This document shows positions 1 through 6,523 of a stretch of 8,068 nucleotides of DNA, in pieces. The DNA is from Thermoplasmatales archaeon (GTDB lineage Archaea > Thermoplasmatota > E2 > UBA202 > DSCA01): NCBI GenBank assembly GCA_011049295.1, contig DSCA01000072.1:1-8068 (forward strand). The letters run 5' to 3'. Below the pieces are notes generated by a model. That model was not told the origin of the DNA and made no database searches. It was given only the letters and a program-made list of their open reading frames with translations. How positions within the stretch are numbered: the stretch's first letter is position 1; every line of letters starts with the position of its first letter. The position numbers and the translations under genes are program-made.

Positions 1-1504
1 ATCCCCCCTGCTCCACCACCGCCGCCTTCACCCGGCCGCGCTTGTAGTTCTGGTAGGCGGCCAGGACGATGCCCAGGTTGAGGTGGGCCAGACCGATAAT
101 AAGGGTCATCACCAGAATGACCAGCGGCTTGTGCAGGGCATCGATGGGCAGGGAGTAACCCAGAACGCTCGCCTGGTACAGGGTGGCATCCGGGTTTCCG
201 TACACAAAGCGGGGTATGAAGTCGCCAAAAAAGCCGTTGAACAGGAATCCGGCCACCACGGTGGACAGGCCCATCCAGAGCCCCAGAAAAGACCAGTTCT
301 TGACGGTGGAGCTGTAGGGCCCCAGCCTGAGGTAGGCCCACAGGGAGATGATGAAAATGAGCAGGCCGTAGCCGGCGTCGCCCAGCATGATGGCAAAGAA
401 CAAAATCAGGGAGATGCCCAGAAACAGGGCGGGATTGATTTCGTCATACTTGGGCAGGGCAAACAGCTCCAGAAAGGTCCGGAATGAGGCTGCCCACCGG
501 GGCATGGCCAGGTGGATGGGCGCCTGGTTTCCCTCCCGGGGCATCTCCCGGGCAGAAAAGGCGGCCTGCCCCCCGGTCACCTCCTCCACCGCCTCCCGCA
601 GGCGCTCCGCGTGGCCGGCCAGGCACCATCCCTCGATGAGGACGGTGTAGGAGGTGGTACCGAAGCGCTCCGGGATTTCCCTGCGCTGCTTCTCCAGCTG
701 GATTTCCTCCCGGATGGCCAGGATGTCCGACTTGCGGCTGCGGTAAATCTCCTGCAAATCCTGTATCAGGCCGCGCCGCTTCTTTTTCAGCTCCCTTTTT
801 TCCTTGGCCAGGTGCTCCAGCATCTGCGGGGGAAAGCCTTTGCCGGTCACCTCCAGCTCCTCGTAGGGCCTGACGGCGCGCAACTCCTCCTGGTGGTCAA
901 CGTGGGCAACCAGGAGCACCGCCCACGTCTCCCGGTCCCCGCCGGCAGGGGCGGACAGCACGGTCACCTCCGTGCCCTCGGCGCTCTGAAGAAGCGCTTC
1001 CCGGTCGGTGGTAACCCCGGCTCTGACCACCACGTAGCGGGAGGTTCCCAGCCAGGAGAGGTCTATGTCCAGGGGGGCCAGCAGCCGGACCTTGTCCTCG
1101 GTGTCCTCCAGATCGTCCAGGCGGCGGTCGATGTCCTCGATGCGCTCCTCGGCATCGATGATGAAGGACTCTATGTCCTCCAGCACCTCCTCGGCCTCCG
1201 CCAGTTTCTCCTCCAGGGGGCACCTGTGTACCGGTCGCTTCTCGGGCAGCGAGGGCCTGAGGGCGGCCCGGAGGCCCTTTTTCTTCTGCTCGTATTTTTT
1301 GAGAATGTCCAGGATGCGGGTGAGGCGCAGCTCGCGGGAGGCGCAGGCATCCACCTGGGGATGCATCCTGCCCTCTGCCACCTCCTCCCGCCGGGTCTGA
1401 GAGATCTCCATGAGGCCGGCTTGGTGCAGCCGTTCCACCAAGGCGTCGCTGTGCCGCTGGTGCGTAAGAATGGCTACCCGGCTCATCGGAGAGGGAAAAA
1501 TCAT
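1..1504 (-). CDS. atpI: A-type (V-type) ATP synthase subunit I, C-terminus cut by window edge
   Basis: This is the membrane subunit of the archaeal A-type ATP synthase, which carries ions past the rotor ring and anchors the peripheral stalks. Translation of the minus strand is open from the ATG at 1502-1504 to the left edge, giving 501 residues. Residues 1-330 are soluble and charged, with coiled-coil-like stretches around 98-140 and 225-280 and the family's EGW segment at 291-293. Membrane helices follow at about 357-393, 403-430 and 458-485. The subunit a/I signature MLGDAGYG is at 373-380. The family is usually about 620-680 residues, so the last helices, including the one with the essential arginine, lie outside the window. 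The start is one base after the stop of subunit H, so the two are co-transcribed. A second ATG at codon 7 is a possible start; neither has a strong Shine-Dalgarno sequence. Confidence 0.95.
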   Translation of the reverse strand, partial: MIFPSPMSRVAILTHQRHSDALVERLHQAGLMEISQTRREEVAEGRMHPQVDACASRELRLTRILDILKKYEQKKKGLRAALRPSLPEKRPVHRCPLEEKLAEAEEVLEDIESFIIDAEERIEDIDRRLDDLEDTEDKVRLLAPLDIDLSWLGTSRYVVVRAGVTTDREALLQSAEGTEVTVLSAPAGGDRETWAVLLVAHVDHQEELRAVRPYEELEVTGKGFPPQMLEHLAKEKRELKKKRRGLIQDLQEIYRSRKSDILAIREEIQLEKQRREIPERFGTTSYTVLIEGWCLAGHAERLREAVEEVTGGQAAFSAREMPREGNQAPIHLAMPRWAASFRTFLELFALPKYDEINPALFLGISLILFFAIMLGDAGYGLLIFIISLWAYLRLGPYSSTVKNWSFLGLWMGLSTVVAGFLFNGFFGDFIPRFVYGNPDATLYQASVLGYSLPIDALHKPLVILVMTLIIGLAHLNLGIVLAAYQNYKRGRVKAAVVEQGG

Positions 1505-1505
1505 G

Positions 1506-1823
1506 TTATTCCAGGATGTTTCCAACAACAGCTTTGGCAGTGGGCGGGATACGGTCGCTGGCCGCCTGGCGCAGGCGCTCCGCCTCCCTGGTGCCCTGTT
1601 TCTCTATCTTTTTGGCCTCTTTTTCGGCCTCGGCGCGGGCCGCAGCCACCGCTTCCTCGGCCTGCTGGCGGGCTCGCTGGCGGATGGCCTCGGCCTCCCT
1701 GTGGGCCTTTTCCCGGGCCTTTTTTATTATCCATTCCGCCTCGCCCCGGGCCGCCTGGATGCGCTCCTGGGCCCGCTGCTCCGCCTGTTTCACCTGCTCA
1801 ATCTCTTTCTTTACCATTTCCAC
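1506..1823 (-). CDS. ahaH: A-type ATP synthase subunit H (peripheral stalk)
   Basis: This is a 105-residue, highly charged protein that is almost entirely predicted coiled coil. It is rich in Glu, Lys, Arg, Ala and Gln with no glycine or proline break between about residues 28 and 88, and ends in a short globular tail (around residues 90-105). Length, composition and position directly before subunit I match archaeal AhaH, which pairs with subunit E to form the peripheral stalk that holds the catalytic head against the membrane part. The open frame begins with a GTG at 1821-1823; an ATG two codons later (1815-1817) is an equally good start. No Shine-Dalgarno sequence precedes either. A TATA-like box centred near 1847 would start the transcript close to these codons, so the mRNA may be leaderless. 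This gene appears to be the first of the ATP synthase operon, which is usual for H. Confidence 0.9.
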   Translation of the reverse strand: MEMVKKEIEQVKQAEQRAQERIQAARGEAEWIIKKAREKAHREAEAIRQRARQQAEEAVAAARAEAEKEAKKIEKQGTREAERLRQAASDRIPPTAKAVVGNILE

Positions 1824-1840
1824 GGGGCAGAATAAAAGAT

Positions 1841-1857
1841 GGCATTATAACTCTTTC
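1841..1857 (-). promoter_or_regulatory. Likely archaeal BRE/TATA promoter of the ATP synthase operon
   Basis: Reading the minus strand, a purine-rich AGAAAGAG element is followed by TTATAATG. The TATA-like centre is about 25 bases before the GTG start at 1823 and about 30 before the ATG at 1817, the usual distance from an archaeal TATA box to its transcription start. It lies in the 57-base gap after the protease stop codon, so the operon need not depend on read-through from the protease. This is inferred from spacing and composition only. Confidence 0.55.
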
Positions 1858-1880
1858 TGTGAGCACAGGAAGACGGGGTT

Positions 1881-3260
1881 TTACCTCTGGAACCTGGCCA
1901 GGTCCAGCTGGCTCCATTCGTCCCGGTCCATGAAGCCGTGGGTGCCATCCGAGTAGTCCACGATTTTGTAGTTGTAGCGATAGTTCATGCAGCTCCGGTA
2001 GCTGCCGGAAATCCAGTACAGCGGCTGCCAGGGGAAGCAGCGCAGATGGTCCAGGCCCAACTGATGGCCCAGCTCATGCATGTAGGAGCCGCCGTGGCCC
2101 AGGACCGAGCCCTCCTCCCAGGGGCGCCACCGCTGGATGTATGCACTGCAGATGGCAAAGGAGTCCCGCATGAAATTGAAGCCGCCCACCCCCCGTCCGA
2201 ACATCCGGTTGGCATCGTGGATGATGAGCGCCCAGTGGAACACTCCCCGACGGGGATTGTCAGGGTCGCCATGCAGGAAATAGTCGGTGTAATAGTCCTC
2301 GTAGTCGTCCCAGCTCATCTCTCGGTAGGGAAGGATGTCGCTGCCCCCCATGAGGCCGTCGTCCACTAGGAGCATGATGTGGTGCTTGGTGAAAGAGGAG
2401 TACTGCAGCTGCAGGGATTCCTGGGGAATGAGGGGCGTGATGCCGTTATGGGGTTCCATGTAATCATTTTCGATGTAGATGCCCTGGCGGAAGGGGTCGG
2501 CCAGCCACTGGCCCATCATGTACTCCTCGGTGTTCTGGAGACCGTCCCGGTCGGGGTCCAGCCGGTGGTGGTCCTCGGCTGCAAAGGGGTCATAGCCCCA
2601 GTGGTCCTCCCATTCAATGGGCACGCCGTCTCCGTCATAGTCGATACCGGCGTCGTTTTGCTCGGGGTCGGTTTGGTACACGTTGACCTCCTCCCAGTAG
2701 GTGAGACCGTCTCCGTCGTAGTCGTTGAAGCCAATCTGGAACCAGATTTCGTAGTCCCGATGGGTGCTCTCCCCATCCTCCGTGCCGGAGGCATGTCCGT
2801 AGCCGGAGGGGTCGCCCAGATAGTCGTCTCCGCTCCAACCCCCGGTGCGCAGGTCGTAGGTAACGGCAAAGGAGTCTCCCTGGGGCGAGATGTCCATCAC
2901 CTCTCCTCCCTCCAGAACCTCGATGGTTACGGGAACCAAAGCCTGGTCGTCGGGAACGTCAAACCAAGCGGTGCCTATGTCCCAGACGTCAAATCCCTGA
3001 ACCAGGGGGCTCTCCCAGCTCTCGTCCCCCACGGTCACCCGGACCGAAAAGGAGGATGGCTGACCGGTAGCCCCGTCTATCTTTCGAGCCCGCTGAACAT
3101 CCACGCTCACCTCCAGGTCCACCAGGGGGTCTAGGTCGTCGTCGGCAACGATGACGGACGGCGCAACCCGGGGAGAAACCGAGGTGTGAAGGGAGCCACC
3201 CACGGACAGCGCGAGCATGAGAACGGATGCAAAGCCCACAAACCAAAACTTGGCGTTCAT
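1881..3260 (-). CDS. Secreted metzincin-type zinc metalloprotease with Asp-rich calcium-binding-like repeats
   Basis: This predicted extracellular zinc protease has 459 residues from the ATG at 3258-3260; a GTG three codons upstream (3267-3269) would add three residues, and numbering here counts from that GTG. Residues 4-25 form a signal peptide or anchor. Residues 40-180 look beta-rich and have no assignment. Three acidic repeats resembling thrombospondin type 3 or EF-hand loops follow: DYDGDG at 183-188, DYDGDG at 210-215 and DPDRDG at 238-243. The catalytic domain is C-terminal. HELGHQLGLDH at 398-408 supplies three zinc-binding histidines and the general-base glutamate, and SCMNY at 426-430 is a plausible metzincin Met-turn. 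There is no obvious cysteine-switch propeptide; the cysteines are at 374, 411 and 427. The start is supported by a strong TATA box. Substrate unknown: it could digest peptides for nutrition or process surface proteins. The metzincin assignment is firm, the exact peptidase family is not. Confidence 0.85.
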   Translation of the reverse strand: MNAKFWFVGFASVLMLALSVGGSLHTSVSPRVAPSVIVADDDLDPLVDLEVSVDVQRARKIDGATGQPSSFSVRVTVGDESWESPLVQGFDVWDIGTAWFDVPDDQALVPVTIEVLEGGEVMDISPQGDSFAVTYDLRTGGWSGDDYLGDPSGYGHASGTEDGESTHRDYEIWFQIGFNDYDGDGLTYWEEVNVYQTDPEQNDAGIDYDGDGVPIEWEDHWGYDPFAAEDHHRLDPDRDGLQNTEEYMMGQWLADPFRQGIYIENDYMEPHNGITPLIPQESLQLQYSSFTKHHIMLLVDDGLMGGSDILPYREMSWDDYEDYYTDYFLHGDPDNPRRGVFHWALIIHDANRMFGRGVGGFNFMRDSFAICSAYIQRWRPWEEGSVLGHGGSYMHELGHQLGLDHLRCFPWQPLYWISGSYRSCMNYRYNYKIVDYSDGTHGFMDRDEWSQLDLARFQR

Positions 3261-3285
3261 GGCAACCACAGTACTTCATGCCCCT

Positions 3286-3299
3286 GCGATATATAAGAT
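3286..3299 (-). promoter_or_regulatory. TATA box of the metalloprotease gene
   Basis: The minus strand reads CTTATATATCG here, a near-ideal archaeal TATA box in an otherwise GC-rich region. Its centre near 3293 predicts transcription starting near 3267. That is at or just before the GTG/ATG start codons, so the mRNA is leaderless or has a leader of only a few bases. Confidence 0.65.
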
Positions 3300-3364
3300 T
3301 ACCCTTCCGGGGGCGTGGAGGATGGACGGGGGCGCCGGAGGCGGGACGAAGACGTCCGGGAAAA

Positions 3365-3390
3365 GGCTTAATAAAAGCCGTTTGTTTAAC
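3365..3390 (+). promoter_or_regulatory. Possible AT-rich promoter of the anchored protein gene, with a small inverted repeat
   Basis: The plus strand has TTAATAAAAG (about 3369-3378), then a second AT-rich stretch (TTTGTTTAAC, 3381-3390), following a long GC-rich run. Either could be the TATA box, placing transcription start near 3398-3412 and leaving a leader of about 50-65 bases. The first lies inside a short inverted repeat, GGCTT-AATAA-AAGCC (3365-3379), which could be an operator or chance. The metalloprotease promoter is divergent and about 80-90 bases away. Confidence 0.35.
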
Positions 3391-3450
3391 TGCATGAAAA
3401 AAGTTTGGGGAGTGATGCCGCCGGGAATCGCCTGGCCAGGGTGGAGGCAG

Positions 3451-3458
3451 AGGAGGGG
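3451..3458 (+). promoter_or_regulatory. Strong Shine-Dalgarno site of the anchored protein gene
   Basis: AGGAGGGG ends five bases before the ATG at 3464, which fixes that start codon. It is the only clear, strong ribosome binding site I see among the genes here. This sets the gene apart from its apparently leaderless neighbours and fits a transcript with a real 5' leader. Confidence 0.7.
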
Positions 3459-3463
3459 GAAGC

Positions 3464-4012
3464 ATGCCCGATGAAAAAAATAGCTCAGTCATGGCCGCCA
3501 TCATTGTGGCAGCAGCCATCCTGGTCGCCGCCCTGCTCATCGCTCTCCACCCCTTCGACGGCGGTGACCGGGACAGCCAGGGCGGAATAGTGTCTCTGAG
3601 TGCGGAAGAGTTCGCCAATGGCATCTCGGTCACCGTGAACGAGGACTACACGGCGGTCCAGGGCTCCTGCAGCGTGGCCGACAGCGGGGATGTGCTGGCG
3701 GTTCGCGGCAACGTGGGGGAGGTCGACTGTGTAGACAGCGACCTGGAGGTGGGCTTTGTGTACACCTACGTGTCCCTCCAAAAAACCGAGGAGGACAGCC
3801 TGGAACTCTTCTTTACCGGCAACCTGTCAGGCGGCATACAGGCCGGAGACACGGTGGAGGTCATGCTGCACGTGGTGGACTGCAATGGACTGTACAACAC
3901 GTTTTGGGGAGCCCAGGTCCGCCTCTCCGGAGAATTTCTGGCAGAAGACTTCTATTATGGGGTATATGTCTCCCAGCCCATGATACCTGGAGACCTGATC
4001 AGAGTGATATAG
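3464..4012 (+). CDS. Small membrane-anchored extracellular protein of unknown function
   Basis: I do not recognise this 182-residue protein. It has a short polar N-terminus, one strongly hydrophobic alanine/isoleucine/leucine-rich segment at about residues 9-28, then an acidic domain of about 150 residues that alternates hydrophobic and polar residues as beta-strand proteins do. This suggests an exported domain held by an N-terminal helix, with little inside the cell. Cysteines at 69, 89 and 140 could allow one disulfide. No catalytic motif is visible. The start is fixed by an excellent Shine-Dalgarno sequence. The gene is divergent from the secreted metalloprotease across a 200-base gap and convergent with the sulfotransferase, with only 21 bases between stop codons. 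The layout is compatible with a partner, inhibitor or substrate of the protease, but nothing in the sequence proves it. The N-terminal segment also loosely resembles archaeal pilin-like or surface protein anchors, without a clear processing motif. Confidence 0.75.
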   Translation: MPDEKNSSVMAAIIVAAAILVAALLIALHPFDGGDRDSQGGIVSLSAEEFANGISVTVNEDYTAVQGSCSVADSGDVLAVRGNVGEVDCVDSDLEVGFVYTYVSLQKTEEDSLELFFTGNLSGGIQAGDTVEVMLHVVDCNGLYNTFWGAQVRLSGEFLAEDFYYGVYVSQPMIPGDLIRVI

Positions 4013-4033
4013 GACCACCGGCGGCGGGAAACG

Positions 4034-5194
4034 TCACCCCGGTAGGGTATTCCGGGCGACGACGTCGTTTTCAGCATCCTCTGCCTTCGCGCTGTATCCC
4101 CACCGGTCGATGGTGGAGTGCAGCTGACTGTATATGTGTGCTTGCAGGCGCTCGCCAATGACGTAGCGGTGGGGCTTCACTGACGACTGTGCGCGGACAA
4201 ACTGCTGAAGGACGGGCTCCACCTGGTGAAATCCCGGGAGGTTCAAGGCTTCGTATATGTGTCTGACCACCAGGAGTGGATTGGCCACCAGGTCCTCATA
4301 GCTGACCTCCACCAGATTGCCCCGCGGTATGAGCTCTCTGTCTCTGAAAAAGATGTCAAACATGTGGTTGTAGAGCCGGACCATCAGCTGCTCGTTGACC
4401 CGCTGGCTGTACGGCCTTTGGACGCAGTACAGCGTCATTTCCATCTCGATGTTTCGCTTCATGGAGAGAAATGTGTGGTAGGGATTCCGGTAGATGTGGA
4501 CAAAATTGGCGTCGGGGAACATCTCCAGCAGATGTTTTATCCGGGGGGTGTTGGCCGGGTTTTTCACCAACAAACGCTTGCCTCCGCAGGCCAGGGTCAC
4601 CTTTTTCAGAAAATACCGGTAGGTCCTTTTCCATTCCTCAATCCGGCGGGGGGAGACCTCCTCCATGCATACGAAGCGGTGGTAGAACCGCATGTTGCGG
4701 GGGAAACACCAGCCGTTGTAGAAAGAGTAGGGTGAAAGGTTGCCCATGGCGTATTCCTCCTCCTGCGGCAGGTCGGCCCCCAGGGGAACGTTGTCTTCCG
4801 GACGGGTGGGAGGCAGGGAGGCGGCGACCAGGGGTTTGATGAGTTTTTCGAATCGCAGAAAGAGGCCGGGGGTGACGGTCTGGAAGGTGGTAGGGTAACA
4901 GAAACGGGGGTCCTGGCTGAGCAGGTTGTGCAGATAGGTGGTGCCGCTGCGCCAGTGCCCGATGATGAAAAGAGGGGGTTTTTCTATCCGGGTGGCCTCT
5001 ATCTCCCGGCGGAAGCGAATTGTTTCATAGGCGTTGAAAGGAGACAACAGCAGGCTCATGAGGACGGAGTAGGCAATCCGGGGAAGCCCCACCAGCCCTA
5101 TCCTGAAGCGATTCTGGGCCAGCAGCCGCAGCAGATTGGTGAATGTGGACCCGGCAAGGGGGGTAAAGGTGACCTCAAAGGGATTTATCTTCAT
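4034..5194 (-). CDS. PAPS-dependent sulfotransferase family protein
   Basis: This 386-residue protein is predicted to move a sulfuryl group from PAPS to an acceptor hydroxyl or amine. The PAPS 5'-phosphosulfate loop GHWRSGTTYLHNLL lies at residues 79-92. The 3'-phosphate-binding region is at about 233-247 (HIYRNPYHTFLSMKR) with the expected Arg and Ser, preceded by the family-typical LLVKNP at 208-213. This pattern matches the Sulfotransfer_3-like branch. A hydrophobic stretch at 34-55 may associate with the membrane. The ATG at 5192-5194 is preferred because the open frame upstream to 5305 passes through a TATA-like promoter and reads unlike the family. The gene is divergent from the saccharopine dehydrogenase-like gene and convergent with the anchored protein gene. 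The acceptor (glycan, lipid or small metabolite) is unknown, and no PAPS synthesis gene is in view. Confidence 0.88.
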   Translation of the reverse strand: MKINPFEVTFTPLAGSTFTNLLRLLAQNRFRIGLVGLPRIAYSVLMSLLLSPFNAYETIRFRREIEATRIEKPPLFIIGHWRSGTTYLHNLLSQDPRFCYPTTFQTVTPGLFLRFEKLIKPLVAASLPPTRPEDNVPLGADLPQEEEYAMGNLSPYSFYNGWCFPRNMRFYHRFVCMEEVSPRRIEEWKRTYRYFLKKVTLACGGKRLLVKNPANTPRIKHLLEMFPDANFVHIYRNPYHTFLSMKRNIEMEMTLYCVQRPYSQRVNEQLMVRLYNHMFDIFFRDRELIPRGNLVEVSYEDLVANPLLVVRHIYEALNLPGFHQVEPVLQQFVRAQSSVKPHRYVIGERLQAHIYSQLHSTIDRWGYSAKAEDAENDVVARNTLPG

Positions 5195-5253
5195 CTCGCC
5201 ATGCTCCCGGCATTCCCGGACCGGTTTAGCCAGAGAAAAGAATAGGTATCTTT

Positions 5254-5267
5254 CATATAATATTATT
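5254..5267 (-). promoter_or_regulatory. AT-rich promoter element, probably for the sulfotransferase
   Basis: The minus strand reads AATAATATTATATGAAAG across this block, the most AT-rich patch of the 128-base divergent gap. A TATA centre near 5258 would start transcription near 5232, giving a leader of about 38 bases before the ATG at 5194; a weak GGGAG lies within it. The near-symmetrical AT sequence could also serve the plus-strand gene. Confidence 0.5.
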
Positions 5268-5289
5268 GCCGGAGAACAAGCAGGGGAAA

Positions 5290-5301
5290 AACGTTTTATG
5301 G
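5290..5301 (+). promoter_or_regulatory. Possible TATA box of the saccharopine dehydrogenase-like gene
   Basis: GGAAAAACGTTTTATGG on the plus strand has a purine-rich BRE-like part followed by TTTTATGG. Its centre near 5296 is about 27 bases before the ATG at 5323. The bases just before that ATG are pyrimidine-rich (CTATCCTCCCTC), so there is no Shine-Dalgarno sequence. Together this fits a leaderless transcript. The alternative is the AT-rich block about 35 bases upstream. Confidence 0.4.
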
Positions 5302-5322
5302 ACATAGCGGCTATCCTCCCTC

Positions 5323-6480
5323 ATGAAAGCCGTCGTGCTGGGGGGTGCAGGGGTCATTGGCAGCCACGTGGTCGCCTGCCTCTCCGAAACAGATGTTTTT
5401 ACCAGCGTGGTCATCGGTGACCTCAACGAGCAGAGGGCCAGGGAGATAGGCAAACAACGGGAGCATGTTGATTTCGTCTCCGTGGATGCCACCGACCGGG
5501 CGAGCCTGGCCAGGGCCCTGCGGGATGCAGATGTGGTGGTGAACTGTGTGGGCCCCTACTACAAGTTTGCCCCCCTTATTCTGGAAACGGCAATAGAGCA
5601 GGGCGTCGACTACGTAGACGTCTGCGACGATTACGACACCACCCAGACCCTTCTCGACGACTACCACCAGGCGGCCCGGGAGAGAGACGTGACCTGCATC
5701 GTGGGACTGGGGGCAAGCCCGGGGCTGACCAACGTGATAGCCTCCTATGCCGCCACCCAACTCACCTCGGTGAGCAAGGTGACCGTGTACGTGACCCGGG
5801 GCATAGCGGAGAAGGCCGGGGCCGCCATTCCCTACCACATGCTGCACTGCTGGCTGGGTCCGGTTCCCGTCTACAGGGACGGAGCCTTCCAGACGGCACG
5901 GGGGCTGGTGGACGGGGAGGAATATGTCACCTTTCCGGAGCCATTCGGCCAGGCCCCGGTGTATTATTTCGGTCACCCCGAGACGGTGACCATCCCCCGC
6001 TACCTCAAAGATGTGGACAATGTCTGCTGCAAGGGAACCTTTTTCCCTGCCCAGTTTCGACAGGCGCTCCTCCAGGCTGAGGGGCTGGGTCTTCTGTCTC
6101 CCACGCCCATTGACGTGAAGGGGAAGGAGGTCGCACCCCTGGACTTCACCGCGGCCTACGTTTCCTCCCTGGGAAAAAGCATGGTGTCCCGGGGAGACAG
6201 CATTCCGTCGGGAGGGGCGGTGATGGTCACCGTGGCCGGCGAGAAAAATGGACAGCCCAAAATCTATCGGTTTGCGGGAACCTCCCACATGCGGGAGGGA
6301 ACGGCCACTCCGGCGGCCCTGGGAGCCACCATGGTTGCCACGGGGGATATTGTTTCACCGGGCGTACATGCTCCGGAGGGCTGCGTTCCGCCCCGGAAGT
6401 TCATCAACGCCCTGCTGGAAGAAAAACTATTTGGCGACGTGTGGCTGACGGTCACCGAAAAAATCTCCGGCCCCCTCTAG
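5323..6480 (+). CDS. Saccharopine dehydrogenase-like NAD(P)-dependent oxidoreductase
   Basis: This 385-residue cytosolic oxidoreductase has an N-terminal Rossmann fold: the glycine-rich loop GGAGVIG at residues 7-13 and an acidic residue D33 at the end of the second strand, a position that often favours NAD over NADP. NCVGPYYKF at 74-82 and GASPGLTN at 130-137 are characteristic of the saccharopine dehydrogenase/carboxynorspermidine dehydrogenase superfamily, in which the PG-x-N turn starts the substrate domain. Residues from about 140 to 350 form that domain. Members catalyse reductive condensation of amino acids with keto acids or aldehydes, or the reverse. No lysine, alpha-aminoadipate or polyamine gene is nearby, so the substrate cannot be assigned. 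The ATG start sits directly before the Rossmann strand and leaves no room for an earlier domain. The gene is divergent from the sulfotransferase and convergent with the iron-sulfur protein gene, 43 bases apart. Confidence 0.88.
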   Translation: MKAVVLGGAGVIGSHVVACLSETDVFTSVVIGDLNEQRAREIGKQREHVDFVSVDATDRASLARALRDADVVVNCVGPYYKFAPLILETAIEQGVDYVDVCDDYDTTQTLLDDYHQAARERDVTCIVGLGASPGLTNVIASYAATQLTSVSKVTVYVTRGIAEKAGAAIPYHMLHCWLGPVPVYRDGAFQTARGLVDGEEYVTFPEPFGQAPVYYFGHPETVTIPRYLKDVDNVCCKGTFFPAQFRQALLQAEGLGLLSPTPIDVKGKEVAPLDFTAAYVSSLGKSMVSRGDSIPSGGAVMVTVAGEKNGQPKIYRFAGTSHMREGTATPAALGATMVATGDIVSPGVHAPEGCVPPRKFINALLEEKLFGDVWLTVTEKISGPL

Positions 6481-6496
6481 CCTCGCTGGTTTACCC

Positions 6497-6512
6497 GGCG
6501 GTGGCACCGCGG
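6497..6512. other. Short GC-rich inverted repeat between two convergent genes
   Basis: GCGGTG-G-CACCGC (6498-6510) is a perfect 6-base inverted repeat in the 43-base gap between the stop codons of the oxidoreductase and the iron-sulfur protein. With steric limits it would fold as a 4-base-pair stem. No T-run follows on either strand, so it does not look like a classic terminator and may be chance. Confidence 0.2.
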
Positions 6513-6523
6513 CCCCCCAGATT

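Noticed and set aside
512..1933. A 473-codon open frame on the plus strand.
   Set aside because: It lies antisense to ATP synthase subunits I and H, whose translation is a clear family match. The product is rich in Pro, Gly, Leu and Gln with no domain, as expected from the complement of a high-GC gene.
2379..3134. A 251-codon open frame on the plus strand.
   Set aside because: It is antisense to the metalloprotease. Its valine-rich composition reflects the complement of Asp- and Glu-rich codons.
2989..3633. A 214-codon open frame on the minus strand spanning the divergent promoter region.
   Set aside because: It overlaps the protease gene in another frame and the start of the anchored protein gene on the other strand, crosses both promoters and has low-complexity composition (Met, Ala and Pro runs).
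5505..5514. The palindrome CCTGGCCAGG, seen three times in the window (1895-1904, 3431-3440, 5505-5514), as a dispersed regulatory repeat.
   Set aside because: Two of the three copies are inside coding sequence, where frequent CTG, GCC and AGG codons for Leu-Ala-Arg explain them. Only the 3431-3440 copy is in a plausible regulatory place.
5311..6288. A 325-codon open frame on the minus strand.
   Set aside because: It is antisense to the saccharopine dehydrogenase-like gene, which has clear motifs. The antisense product is rich in His and Gly and has no recognisable domain.
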